This document shows, in pieces, positions 1-11,300 of a stretch of 64,000 nt of DNA. The position numbers and the translations under genes were made by a program. The notes beneath the pieces were generated by a model that was not told the origin of the DNA, did not search any database, and worked only from the letters and a program-made list of their open reading frames with translations. The stretch spans positions 248,001 through 312,000 of the forward strand of contig CAJNOI010000048.1 in NCBI GenBank assembly GCA_905250115.1. The letters run 5' to 3'. The stretch comes from Adineta steineri (taxonomy: Eukaryota > Rotifera > Eurotatoria > Adinetida > Adinetidae). How positions within the stretch are numbered: position 1 is the first letter of the stretch; each line of letters starts with the position of its first letter.

Positions 1-3000
1 GAGACAATTTCCATTTTCAACATTCATTTTTATTGAAATCTTTAACGCCTTTTCAAAATCGACGAACTTTAGTCATTAGTATCATTGGACCACAAAATTC
101 TGGTAAAAGTACTTTATTAAATTACATGTTTGGTACATTATTCGATGTTCGTGATGGTCGATGTACTCGAGGTATTTATGGATCATTTGTTAAATCAAAT
201 CGATCTGATTATGATTATATTTTATTAATTGACACAGAAGGTTTATTAGGCATCGAAAGAGAAGATAAAGAATATGATCGTCGAATAGTTTTATTTTGTT
301 TAGCTGTTTCACATATTGTGATTGTTAACATGGTTGGAGAAGTTAGTGCAACATTACAAGAAATGTTAAAGTTATGTGCTGATTCATTAGATAAAATTGG
401 TGCAACAATAATTCCACGACCAATTGTTCATTTTATTTTAAATCAAAAAGCAGATTTAAATATTGATAACAATAAAGCAGCTATTGAAAAGATTATCAAT
501 GATTTGAAACGAGAAGGTCTAGATAAATCAATTGATATTCGAAAAGAAACATTTCATACACTTCCATCAGCATTTCAAAAAGAAGGACAAACATTAATAT
601 GGAAAAAAACATCATTGACTCAAATAAAAACAGCACCAGAATTTATTGAAAATGTTCAATTATTATTTGGAAGAATTTTTAATTCAATTCAGTTAACAGA
701 TATATCTGATCCTCTTCAATGGTTATCATCATCAGTAACAATATTTGAAACATTACAAAAATTTTCTGATTTAACTTATTATCGAAATATTCACGAACAA
801 CGTTTAGATAATCAAATACGTGAACATATTCGAGAAACATTATTGAAAATGTTTTCTATTGATTATCGTAATGAATTAATTCTTGAAACAACAAATAAGG
901 ATAAAGATGAAATTCAAAAACTTTTTCTTCACAAACAAAATCAGATTGAAAAACAAACTCAAAATGATCTCGAAGATTTATTTAAATTACTAAAAGTACC
1001 TGAATTACTTCGAAAACGGAATCAACAATTTCTTCATGTACAAATTATCGAAATGTTTCATACTATACAAATATCAGCTATTGAAAGCAATCGACGACTA
1101 CAAGTTAGTTCGATTATTCATCATGCTGAAGAACAACTTCGACAATTAATGGAACATGTCATTCAAAGTGGAAGACTTATGTTATATGAAACTGCTGAAC
1201 AAGAATTCGAGCGAATGTATCAAAATACAATTAAATTTGTTCGAGATGGATTCAGTCTAAATGAACGTCTTAAACAAGCTATGAAACATATTTATACAAA
1301 TTATAATATTTATGAAAAAGAATGTTTAGTTGAATTTTCTTCAATTGATACTCATTCTTCATTGTTAACTGATCAAACATCGATTAATAATCCTGAAGAT
1401 GTTTTTGTTTCATATTTTACTAAGTTAGCTTATCAAAAACCTTCCGTTACCGCACATCATTTTAATCCAACAGGAATACCAACTTATTCTCTTGATATTA
1501 TCAATAGTCTCAATTATTTAAATCGAAACTTACTCGAACACGAATTTCGAACTTTTATCCATCAATCAAGTTCTCAAATAGGAAATAATAATAAATGTCA
1601 AGATACTGATCGAGAAAGATCAGTATATTCAATATCAAATTCTTCATCATGCTATCAGTCACGTGAACATCCAAATTTAACCTCTACTGATCAGTTTCAA
1701 ATACAAATTAGACAAGCTATTGAAAATCAAAAACCAATGATGTTAGGAAGATCAGCTGCAGATGAACAACATATGTATTTAGGACTTTCAGGAATCATTC
1801 GAGAAATAATTCGACGAATAATACAAACAATACAAGGAGTAAACGGTGGTCAGGTACGACAAATTCGAACTGAATTAATACAAAAAATAGTTGGATCGAT
1901 TAATACGTTAATTATTGAAATTAAAACAGAATTAAGTCCATTTTGTTTAGAATTATCTCGTCAGTTAAAATCAACATTACACACATGTGCTATTATATTA
2001 TTAACAAGATATTATTATAATGAACAGATCAATCATTTCAACCAAATTTTAGCTAATTTCGAACGAAAAAAGTCAGATTTAAAAGAATATTTTATTACTA
2101 ATGTGTGTTCTAATAGTTCAAGAGATAAAAATTATGCTATTAATCTTGCACAACAATTTAAAGATTATCTAATTCAATCATTATCAAACGATGGACAACA
2201 AATTATTACTCGAGGCTCTAAACAATATGAATGTCTTAATCGTAAATGGATACAAGATCGTCTTGATGGTCAATTAGAAGTAAATAATAACATGACCTGG
2301 TATTCTGATTATATATCAAATCCAACGAAAATTATTGAACAATTTTTTATTGAATTATGGACTAATGTGAAAAAGGAAATTGATCAAAATTTATCAGAAC
2401 AAAAAGCATTTTATATAAAAATAATCAACGAATTTTTTTATTGTATTCAAGGTAATATTATTTTGATAGAGAATAGAAGATATATGTCATTTTTCTTTTT
2501 AATAGGTATGTTGGATAGTGTACGCCATTTAGGTGCACCGAACAAACTGATCGATAAAATATTTCAATCTAATGAAAGAAATGCATCGAACATCAATGAT
2601 GATCTTAACGATAAAAATCAATGTATGGTTATGATATTATGTCAATATCTAACTGAACAAAGTATTCAGTTATCATTAACGGTGAATGGGACAGTTTATC
2701 ATATTGGAAGAGATGCTTTTAATGCGTTTCAGTTGTTAGTTGAACAACGAAGGCCAAGTAATGAGTTAGCGAAAATAATTAAAGGAATTTCTTTGGTTTT
2801 CAAGAATATTTCTATTAGTAATTTGATAGCATTTCTTGAAGCTTTATTAACTGAAAGAGAAAAAACTCTTCATGATTTTAATCAAATTCCATGTAGTTTT
2901 GATCATATCGATCAACATGATACCTATGCACGATTATTAGATAAAGTTCGTGGATGTCCAGATCTTTGTCCATGTTGTCGACGACCTTGTGATGTTGATC

Positions 3001-3911
3001 ATACACAAATTAAATCAAATCCTGGTTCATTACATAATGAACATCGTTGTCAATCTGGTCATAATTTACGTGCAATGAATGGTTATAAATTTGAAACAAC
3101 TAATGAACCATCATTATTAATGTGTGAACAAATTAAAGATGATCAAATTATAGTTATTGGACCAAGACGTTATCAATGGTCAGATTTTAAACAAAATCAT
3201 CCCAATTGGATATTTGAATCAATATTAAATGATGATGAATTAAATCGTTTACATGGCAAATTTTTAACTATTTGGAGAAAAATTGGAAAAGAAATTTGTG
3301 ATAAATATCATATGAAATATGTTAAATATAATACATCATTAAATATTGTTCATGAATCATTTCATTACATTCTTTTGCTTGATGGATCAGGATCAATGAG
3401 TGGACAAAGATGGAAAGATTTAATGAATGCTGTACAACAATTTTTAATACGTCGCTCAGAATTAAATACATGTGATCGTATTTCAATTATTGTCTTTTCG
3501 AGTACTGCTAATATTATCTATTCAAATGAAGATATCCGAAACATTAATGTTAATAGTATTTGTTATCCAGGTGGTGATACATCGTTTCGTGATGCATTTG
3601 AATGTGTCAGTAACTGTATGACCTATTCAGAAAGACACGCAGCTCACCATTCTGTTCATCATAAATTTGCCATTGTTTTTATGAGTGATGGTGAAGGTTT
3701 ATATCCAGATTATGAATTGAAACGTTTAATAAAAGAACATGGACCAGTGATCAAACGATTTTGGACTTTAGCATTGGGTATTAACCAAGTCTCTTCGTCG
3801 ATGAATGTTTTAGAAAAAATTAATGAAAAAATGAATGGTTCTTTCATTGATATTGCAACATCAATAGATTTACTTAAAGCTTATGCAGAGGTCGCAAGTT
3901 TCAGTCAATAG
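1..3911 (+). CDS. Very large GTPase (VLIG/GBP-like) with C-terminal VWA domain, 5' partial
   Basis: The reading frame is open to the left edge, so the gene starts upstream of the window; the TTG at 33 is not a real start. Residues below count from that TTG. A dynamin/GBP-type G domain is visible: P-loop GPQNSGKS (19-26), a switch threonine in RCTRG (about 45), G3 DTEG (67-70) and NQKAD as G4 (137-141). A long helical, Gln/Glu-rich middle follows (about 220-950). Next comes a Cys/His cluster beginning CPDLCPCCRRPC (about 975-1015), then a von Willebrand factor A domain (about 1110-1290) with the MIDAS motif DGSGSMS at about 1117. The visible part is one uninterrupted exon of about 1,300 codons, as is usual for VLIG genes. 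VLIG/GBP proteins are GTP-driven assembling enzymes, often tied to cell defence, while VWA domains bind ligands through a metal ion. A defence role here is inference. The VWA fusion is the unusual feature. Confidence 0.85.
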   Translation, partial: DNFHFQHSFLLKSLTPFQNRRTLVISIIGPQNSGKSTLLNYMFGTLFDVRDGRCTRGIYGSFVKSNRSDYDYILLIDTEGLLGIEREDKEYDRRIVLFCLAVSHIVIVNMVGEVSATLQEMLKLCADSLDKIGATIIPRPIVHFILNQKADLNIDNNKAAIEKIINDLKREGLDKSIDIRKETFHTLPSAFQKEGQTLIWKKTSLTQIKTAPEFIENVQLLFGRIFNSIQLTDISDPLQWLSSSVTIFETLQKFSDLTYYRNIHEQRLDNQIREHIRETLLKMFSIDYRNELILETTNKDKDEIQKLFLHKQNQIEKQTQNDLEDLFKLLKVPELLRKRNQQFLHVQIIEMFHTIQISAIESNRRLQVSSIIHHAEEQLRQLMEHVIQSGRLMLYETAEQEFERMYQNTIKFVRDGFSLNERLKQAMKHIYTNYNIYEKECLVEFSSIDTHSSLLTDQTSINNPEDVFVSYFTKLAYQKPSVTAHHFNPTGIPTYSLDIINSLNYLNRNLLEHEFRTFIHQSSSQIGNNNKCQDTDRERSVYSISNSSSCYQSREHPNLTSTDQFQIQIRQAIENQKPMMLGRSAADEQHMYLGLSGIIREIIRRIIQTIQGVNGGQVRQIRTELIQKIVGSINTLIIEIKTELSPFCLELSRQLKSTLHTCAIILLTRYYYNEQINHFNQILANFERKKSDLKEYFITNVCSNSSRDKNYAINLAQQFKDYLIQSLSNDGQQIITRGSKQYECLNRKWIQDRLDGQLEVNNNMTWYSDYISNPTKIIEQFFIELWTNVKKEIDQNLSEQKAFYIKIINEFFYCIQGNIILIENRRYMSFFFLIGMLDSVRHLGAPNKLIDKIFQSNERNASNINDDLNDKNQCMVMILCQYLTEQSIQLSLTVNGTVYHIGRDAFNAFQLLVEQRRPSNELAKIIKGISLVFKNISISNLIAFLEALLTEREKTLHDFNQIPCSFDHIDQHDTYARLLDKVRGCPDLCPCCRRPCDVDHTQIKSNPGSLHNEHRCQSGHNLRAMNGYKFETTNEPSLLMCEQIKDDQIIVIGPRRYQWSDFKQNHPNWIFESILNDDELNRLHGKFLTIWRKIGKEICDKYHMKYVKYNTSLNIVHESFHYILLLDGSGSMSGQRWKDLMNAVQQFLIRRSELNTCDRISIIVFSSTANIIYSNEDIRNINVNSICYPGGDTSFRDAFECVSNCMTYSERHAAHHSVHHKFAIVFMSDGEGLYPDYELKRLIKEHGPVIKRFWTLALGINQVSSSMNVLEKINEKMNGSFIDIATSIDLLKAYAEVASFSQ

Positions 3912-6900
3912 TTTCATAATGAACTTATATTTATCTGCAACTTTTGTTATGGTACTTCGATGGAAATCTCCTCTCTATGAAACCTAATAACTTCTTATTA
4001 CCATTTATTTATTTGATTAATACAGAATAAATCGTTCAAACTGTCTTGAGAATTTTTTGTCACTATTCTCTTTTTTTCTCATATTTAGATCTTTCAAAAA
4101 TTATTTCATTCATATTCATTCTCAATTTAGCGAAGATTGTACTAACAAAAGCCAAATATTCTACTACCATTTATTCATATGTATAGGAAACATTATTACA
4201 GAACGTTAAGTAGACTCAATCAGTTCGATGATTGTTAATGGCTTCTGATCGTACAGTAGGTCAATTATGTAGTTTGTTTTATCTTTGCACTATTCAACAC
4301 ATCTATTACTAAAATCTGTGTTGATTATCATGCATATCCATTTTCGATGTGAAAGCTTTCATTGTGAAAAAGCTGTAGGTGCAATTCCTACTGGAGTAAA
4401 AATGTTAAATATCATCTAAAAGAAAGCTTGTTGAGGCTGTCTGCATCACGATCGGTGACAGTGTTTTCTACTATGTCGATCACAGTTTATGGAAGAGGAC
4501 AGGACTATGGATCCAAATTTCTACTCCTAAACATTTCAACGTTCTTTTCGAATGTGTGCCACAAAGTTGATACAAGAGGAAAATTCGATAATTTAGTCTC
4601 ATGTCGTCTCACCCAATTTTCAATCTTTAACTTTAACATTCAAGTATCGATCGTAATATAATATCAATACTTTCTGAAATCACCTATATCTAATCAATCA
4701 ATACATGCACTGAATCGATCGATAAAAATGTGCCAATAAAAAAAGTATATTTTTTACCCATAAAAAATTTGAATAACAATAATCTAATTAAAGTACAGCA
4801 AATAGCTTAACTGATCGAAAATTAATTTAATATAATCGCAAATAATAAATATGAAATTATAATTTGAGGATGTGGGTAGAAGTATTATGCACCCACATCC
4901 GCCCGACACCTTCAAAAACTTCTTCTTAATAAAAAACATTGCACTGTAAAAGAAAGAAAGAATTCTTCCTAATAAAAACTATTTCTCTTTAGAAATAATA
5001 TTATACTTTGAAGTAAAGTGTGTGCGCAAAACTAAGAATGATATATATATATTTCGTTCTTTCATGCCATTTCTTCTTAATATGTATTACTATTGAAAAG
5101 ATGACAATATCGCTTACTGGCACTTTCATTTCCTTTTTTTTCCTTAAACACACACACATCTCCAGGATGGTTTTTGAAAATTTATGTTTTTGACCATTCA
5201 ATGTCGTTACACAACTGAAACTTTCAGAAATAAAAGATCCTGATTAGATATACTTAGGGTGATCCAAAAGTTCCCGGAACTGCACTGTATCTCGTTAGAG
5301 AAACGACATTCTACTCATCTCTCTACACCACATATTGGAGTTAGTTATTGTGATATTCCATGGAAAGTTTCGTCCTTTTAACTCATTCTTCAGATATCTT
5401 TTAGAACTAAATATTACGTAATGAATTTACCTTCTTTGTTATTCCTTGAATTTGGATACTTTTTTGAGCCCTCAAAAACTTGAAAACGTTTCTCAGCGGC
5501 GAACAGATTTTATGTGATACTATTAGTATATATTAGACTAGCATGTATCATCAGAATATTGGATGAAAATTATTGTTAAAACTTGAGTCAACAAGAGAAA
5601 GTAGTCCTCGAACCGACATTTATTGTGAATAACGGCCAAAACAATGATATAGGTTACCTTCTTAATGACTTTTGAATCATGATCTGTCATCTAGTAGTTT
5701 CTATAGTGGATAGCAGTCCTATCAATATTAGTGATAGATGTTTAAATTCATAAATAAAAAAATTATCAAACAGAAACGTATCGGCATGGTTTAGTTCAAT
5801 CAGTTCTTATCATGGATTTTTTCAACAACTTGCAAAATATTGTCATTATTAACAACAGAGTCAGAGGAACGAAGTTAAACTTTGCTGAACGTGTTCACCT
5901 TAGACTAGACTTCCACACTCTTAGTTGTTCAAATGTATTCAGCATAGCCTGGATAAACGCCAGCTACAACAATTTAGTAGAGGGCATAACCAAGGAGGCA
6001 CATTGAATACCTAGTACCTACTTCTAAAAGATATCTGAAGAATGAGTTAAAAGGACGAAACTTTCCATGGAATATCACAATAACTAACTCCAATATGTGG
6101 TGTAGAGAGATGAGTAGAATGTCGTTTCTCTAACGAGATACAGTGCAGTTCCGGGAACTTTTGGATCACCCTAAGTATATGTGATAAAAATATCAGTTCT
6201 CTAAGCCAAGTAAAAGTATGAAAAACATCAATAACAAAATATTCTCAGTTATTACGAAACATCATTTGTTGACTTTTGAATCTAGACTTTTCTAGATATT
6301 GGATGACATGATATAGTTATAATTTTTATGCTACGAATAGAGTGTATCTCTAGGCATCTTTACAAATGAAAATCAAAAAACAAATAGTCGCTTGCAAAAA
6401 GAGATCTCAATACAAAAAAACTAAAATCTTCCTCTATTTATAACTTTGAAAATGAAATCAAAGTTATACATCTAGATTTTATCTACTTTCCTGTTAAGGA
6501 AAAATATAAATAATCACGCTGAGTTCTTTGATTATTTTATAGTAAACTAGCAAAGCATATATAATTCAAAATGTAATAGTGTTGACGTTAAAACTAATTA
6601 TTTATTCAAAAGGCTTTGGAATAAATAGAATAAAATCAGTATACTTAAAAATAAATTCAAATTCAAGGAGACATATTTAAAAGAAAATTACATTGCATGA
6701 TGCTAATTGAAAACTAACAATTATTTATAAGATTTAAGCGATAGTTGAAGTAATGATTGTAATGTGACTTATAGCAGTAGTAGAAATCTAAAATAGGGAA
6801 CTAGAAGTTTAGAAATGTTTGATAAACAGTAGTATCTAACTAACAAAAACTCTGATTTGTAATAATAAACAAGATTTTCATTGATAATTATATTTTTTAA

Positions 6901-8350
6901 TAAATCTTTCAATGTTTTGGCATTTTTAAAAATATAAGTTTTCTCTTTCATAATTATTTTATATTCATTATTTGCTAAACTGATAAAGTGTATCTAACAG
7001 ATGAAAAGATATTGTAGCATCTATGATAAAATAGTGTCGTTCATTAATATTTGTTCTCAATCGGAAATTGATAAAATCCATATGAAACAGCTTGTTTTCT
7101 TTTTGTAATTATTTACGTTATAAAAACGTTTTTAATCTTTTTGAGCAATTTAGAAATGGATGATTCTTTCTTGCAGTCATCCATTTATATATGAATCTCT
7201 TACATGAGCTATGATTCCATGTGAATTATTCATATTATGCAGCTGCAAGGCTTTGTATAGATTCATAATATCTGTTTATACATTAAATCGACATCACAAC
7301 ATCAAATATTCTTGGAAATATCTCGATTACATGTAAACAACTTCAGTTTTCACTTGAAAAATTCGATCTAATAACTTTTTTTTCTATTATATAAATTGTC
7401 ATGAAAGTAAATTATTTTATTATTATTATTTGTGTTTAAAATATTTAGTTCAATTTCCTACGCATCAAAGGGCTCTTTTTTTTGATCGAGAAGAAATTGT
7501 GGACGGCACAACTAAATATTTTTATTTCTCATACGTCATTTTAATAATAATTGAATTTTTAGTTGTCAGGTATTTTTTCTTTATATAATTACTTCTCATT
7601 GTTTTGTATGAAAAGTGAATGAACACTACTATTGACATTTTTCATACTTTTTTTTATAGATCCAACTTTGACCAACAGGGAAAATATGAAAGAGAGTTCT
7701 ACTTTCACATACTATCATTTTCGATAAATGTATTTTTCGACATTTTTACCTACGGTCAAAGTTTCGAAAATCGATAGAAAAATTTCTAGCAAGTCGTTAT
7801 ATCCAAAATTTGACGGTTACGAATAGATACGATAATACTAATGCTTAAGTTAGAATCTTCTACGGCTAGGATAAAGTATTTGTAGGGACAACAGATATTG
7901 AATATTCTTTCAGAAAATGCTATGATAAGTTTTTTATACAGGATTTCATAAATATTAATATGGCTCATTGACCGAAAAGAGACGGATATGAAAGAAAAGA
8001 TCACATATGCATAAATGAAGAAATAGATAACCTCTGTCGGACTCTAACTGACACATTCTGCTATCCGGACCGATGCTCTAAGCCAGTTATACTACCATCT
8101 TGAGGGTGTGGGTATGTGCGAGTCTCTTCATCACCCGCTCTCACTCATTCACAGCCTCAGTTGGAAAATACAATTCACTATTTGCTTTATTTTCAAATGT
8201 ATCTCTCTCTTGTAGCATGGTTCCTCTTACAATGAATTAAAGCAAGCCTTAAAGCTGTTCTTCATCGTAGTGCTCGAAGTCAGCATTGTCGTACGACTAT
8301 ATTTAAAGAGAACAGGTTCTTGAATAATAATTGTAGTACTGAGTTTTACA
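3912..8350. other. Intergenic region, 4.4 kb, with one transposon
   Basis: Apart from the inverted-repeat element at 5251-6177 I see no gene. Short ORFs such as 4428-4661 and 7786-8004 lack homology, codon signal or splice partners. The last 200 bp probably contain the promoter of the gene starting at 8351. Confidence 0.5.
5251..6177. mobile_element. Tc1/mariner-like non-autonomous DNA transposon (MITE-like)
   Basis: Two inverted repeats of 159 bp (5248-5406 and 6022-6180) match essentially base for base in the stretches compared. The ends read CTTAGGGTGATCC, run on through TTCCCGGAAC, and are flanked by TA at 5251-5252 and 6176-6177, as expected for TA target duplication by Tc1/mariner elements. 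The roughly 615-bp interior has only a 64-codon ORF (5812-6006) with no transposase motif I recognise. The near-identity of the arms suggests recent activity, mobilised in trans. Family assignment rests on the TA flanks and the general look of the ends only. Confidence 0.75.
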
Positions 8351-11300
8351 ATGATGATTTGGAAGCGCCTTTATGTATCGCTCTGCAAGTTTAACTTGTA
8401 CGAAACCGATAACTCTTTAACAGTCAATGATCAATTATTATCAACTCGATTGTTCATTATTCTTCTGAATATCTCAGTTATCATTGTCACCTTGTTTGCT
8501 ACGTTGAACCTACAGACACACGTCGTAAGTGTCACATCACCTTCGCTCGATCAATTTGAACGTCTGAACGATGAGTATCCGAATACTCTTGCTTGTCCTT
8601 GTTCACAAACCAATATTCGCTATGATCAATTTATGTCATTCGACCCGCGTTATCATCAACTGTGTTCAAGCCAATTTATCTCTCAACAATTCATTTCAAC
8701 ACTATTCAACATCAATATGTCTAGATTTCATCCGTTAGATTTTCGTCTGATGGCCATGTCCCAGTTTCAGATTCTGATATTGTTATGCCAAACAGCAACA
8801 TGGACTATTAGTGGTGATCTCAATCAATTTCTGACTCAACAACTGGCTACCAGTCAAGCTCTATCACGTGAGGTATTCGAGGCTCAAGTTGTAGCACTTG
8901 TCGAACAAATGCAAACCACAACAGTAGCAAATGTGAAATACACTGATCAGCTGGTGTCCCTGGCTATTCTCAACAGTAGAATTATGTCAGCTTTGAATAC
9001 CAATACTTACCTCACCAAGAATCCATTAGTATCGGGTTACTATATTCTACACGGAAGCTATCCAGTTGGAAATTATAGTATCAGTAACGTCTCGAATCTG
9101 AATAATATCTATTGCGATTGCACATACCAATCAAACTGCACTTTTCAAGCCGGTTTTTACAACTATTCCATTCGTCCTGCACACGGTCAAGCCAGTTTAT
9201 ATAAGCCCTCTCCACCACCTATATTTATCGTACCGGGTATGTTGGTTGGATGCCTACCTCATGATTCAATGCTTTTGTCGACACTGGAATGTTTTTACAA
9301 TCGTTCATGTCTCGATCTCATTGGTGTCTCACAAGCGATCATCCCACTCAACGCGACTGTTCCATCTCGCTTTCGAGTCAATACAACCGTAAATACGATG
9401 TTCGAACAACTCTTCGTTGAAACGTGGCAAAATTCGAGTAATTTCACTAGTTACTACAATGCATGCCATCCGAAAACATGTTTTTACACCTATACACAAC
9501 GTGGTAATTTTCTTTATGCACTGACAATTCTGGTCAGCCTCATAGGTGGTCTTACAACAATACTCGGTATTTTCGTTTCTCTTCTCGTACAATTCTTTCG
9601 TGGTCTACTACTTAAATGCCGAGGTGATACAATTCATATAGTAGAAAATGATCTTGCAGGTAGGCAACTTTTTTACTTTTGCTGTTTTGTTTCACATTTA
9701 TGTAATGATATTGAGAACTTGTTTGATTTACTGTATTTTTGAACAAGAAACCGTGAGATTATTGAATTGTTTGAAAGACGACCTGTTGTTTGTTCAGATA
9801 TTGACTTTTTTTTTATAAATGACAGAAGATGAAAACTGTTTAAACTGTTTCAGCACCAAGCATCGGAGAACGCCTTCTGACCTTCGTCCGTCAAATTCGT
9901 CAACTAATCAGCACATTTAACATTTTTGAAACTTCCTTTTCTACCGTGAATCTGGGAATTCAAACAACGCGTCTCTATATTTTTCTGACATTTATGGGTG
10001 CATTCATTCTCTTCAGTTATTCACTGTTGAGTGTAACTACGATCAGTGTTACCATACAACAGCCTTCTTTGGATACCTTCGAAAAACTGTACTCTCGATA
10101 TTCGTCGACACTTGTATGTCCTTGCACTCGTCTTTCTGTAACCTATAGGGAGATAATGACTGTTACGCCTCATTTCCATCAAGTCTGCTCAAGTGATTTT
10201 ATCCGAGATGATCGCTGGTTACTCTATTTCCAAACGACGGCACTCTACATAACAAATGTTTCGAACATTTTCACGTTCGATACTGGTGATTTTCGTTCTC
10301 CTTCCGGTTTAAGTCTGTTTAATCTAATAAAAACACTGTGTAACACAGCCAACACAACTGTTATTAATGCCGCAACTGCTTTCGGTGCCACAAAACTTGT
10401 GAATGTGTATCTGATGTCACATGTATTATTTGAAAGCAAGACGACAGAACTGGCACGACAATTTCAACAAGAAACACAAGCTTCTTTTTTGATTCTATTC
10501 TCTCAACTAAACAGGGCAATTCGAGATAATCAGTTCTACAGCTCCACAAGCGATGCAGCTGGTTTACTCGTCACGGCCGATCGTGCAAAACTTTGGTTGG
10601 TTATGGAGAACATATATCCTTCTGGATCTAACTGCTCATGTGCTATATCTAGCAAATGTAGTCGACCGCTAGGATTCTATTGCAGTGTTAGCTCATGCCA
10701 TGCTCTCAACGCACAACCAAACATCACTGTACCAGGTATGTATGAGAGCTGTACACCCATAGACTCGTTACTACTCTCAACACTTGACTGTCTCTTCAAC
10801 CAATCATGTATTCAGTTTCTGCTCGATTGGCGTTTATTCGACCTAAATGGTAGGATGTCACCGATCGATCCACGTGGAGCCAACACTACAGCACTTGATC
10901 CAGATTTACCCAGTCAGTTTTTACCCAATTCCACATTTGAACCACTAGTATTGAACATGTTTATCGAAAACTGGACATTATCCAATAATTATAGCACCTA
11001 CTATACAACCTGTAACCCTGATAGTTGTACATACACATACGATCAACGATATGCTTTTGTTGCTGCCATTACAGTTCTCATTGGCTTATTAGGTGGGCTC
11101 AGTGTTGCACTAAGATTGATTCTGCCACCTTGTGTAAAACTAGTTGTGGGTATTTTTCATCGTTGCAAAGGCGTCGATAGATTAGGTAAGTTCATAAATT
11201 TATTATCTATACACTTCAATCTGTATCTCATTGTACGAGAAGCGAACCAGATATTTTTTTCTAGACTTGTATTCAGAATAAGGACAATTATCGTCATCTT

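Noticed and set aside
4428..4661. 77-codon ORF downstream of the GTPase
   Set aside because: No ATG at its start (TTG), no family resemblance, and ordinary AT-rich spacer around it.
9329..9592. Minus-strand ORF of 87 codons inside the first module exon
   Set aside because: It is a shadow of the plus-strand coding exon, which is conserved with its two sister modules.
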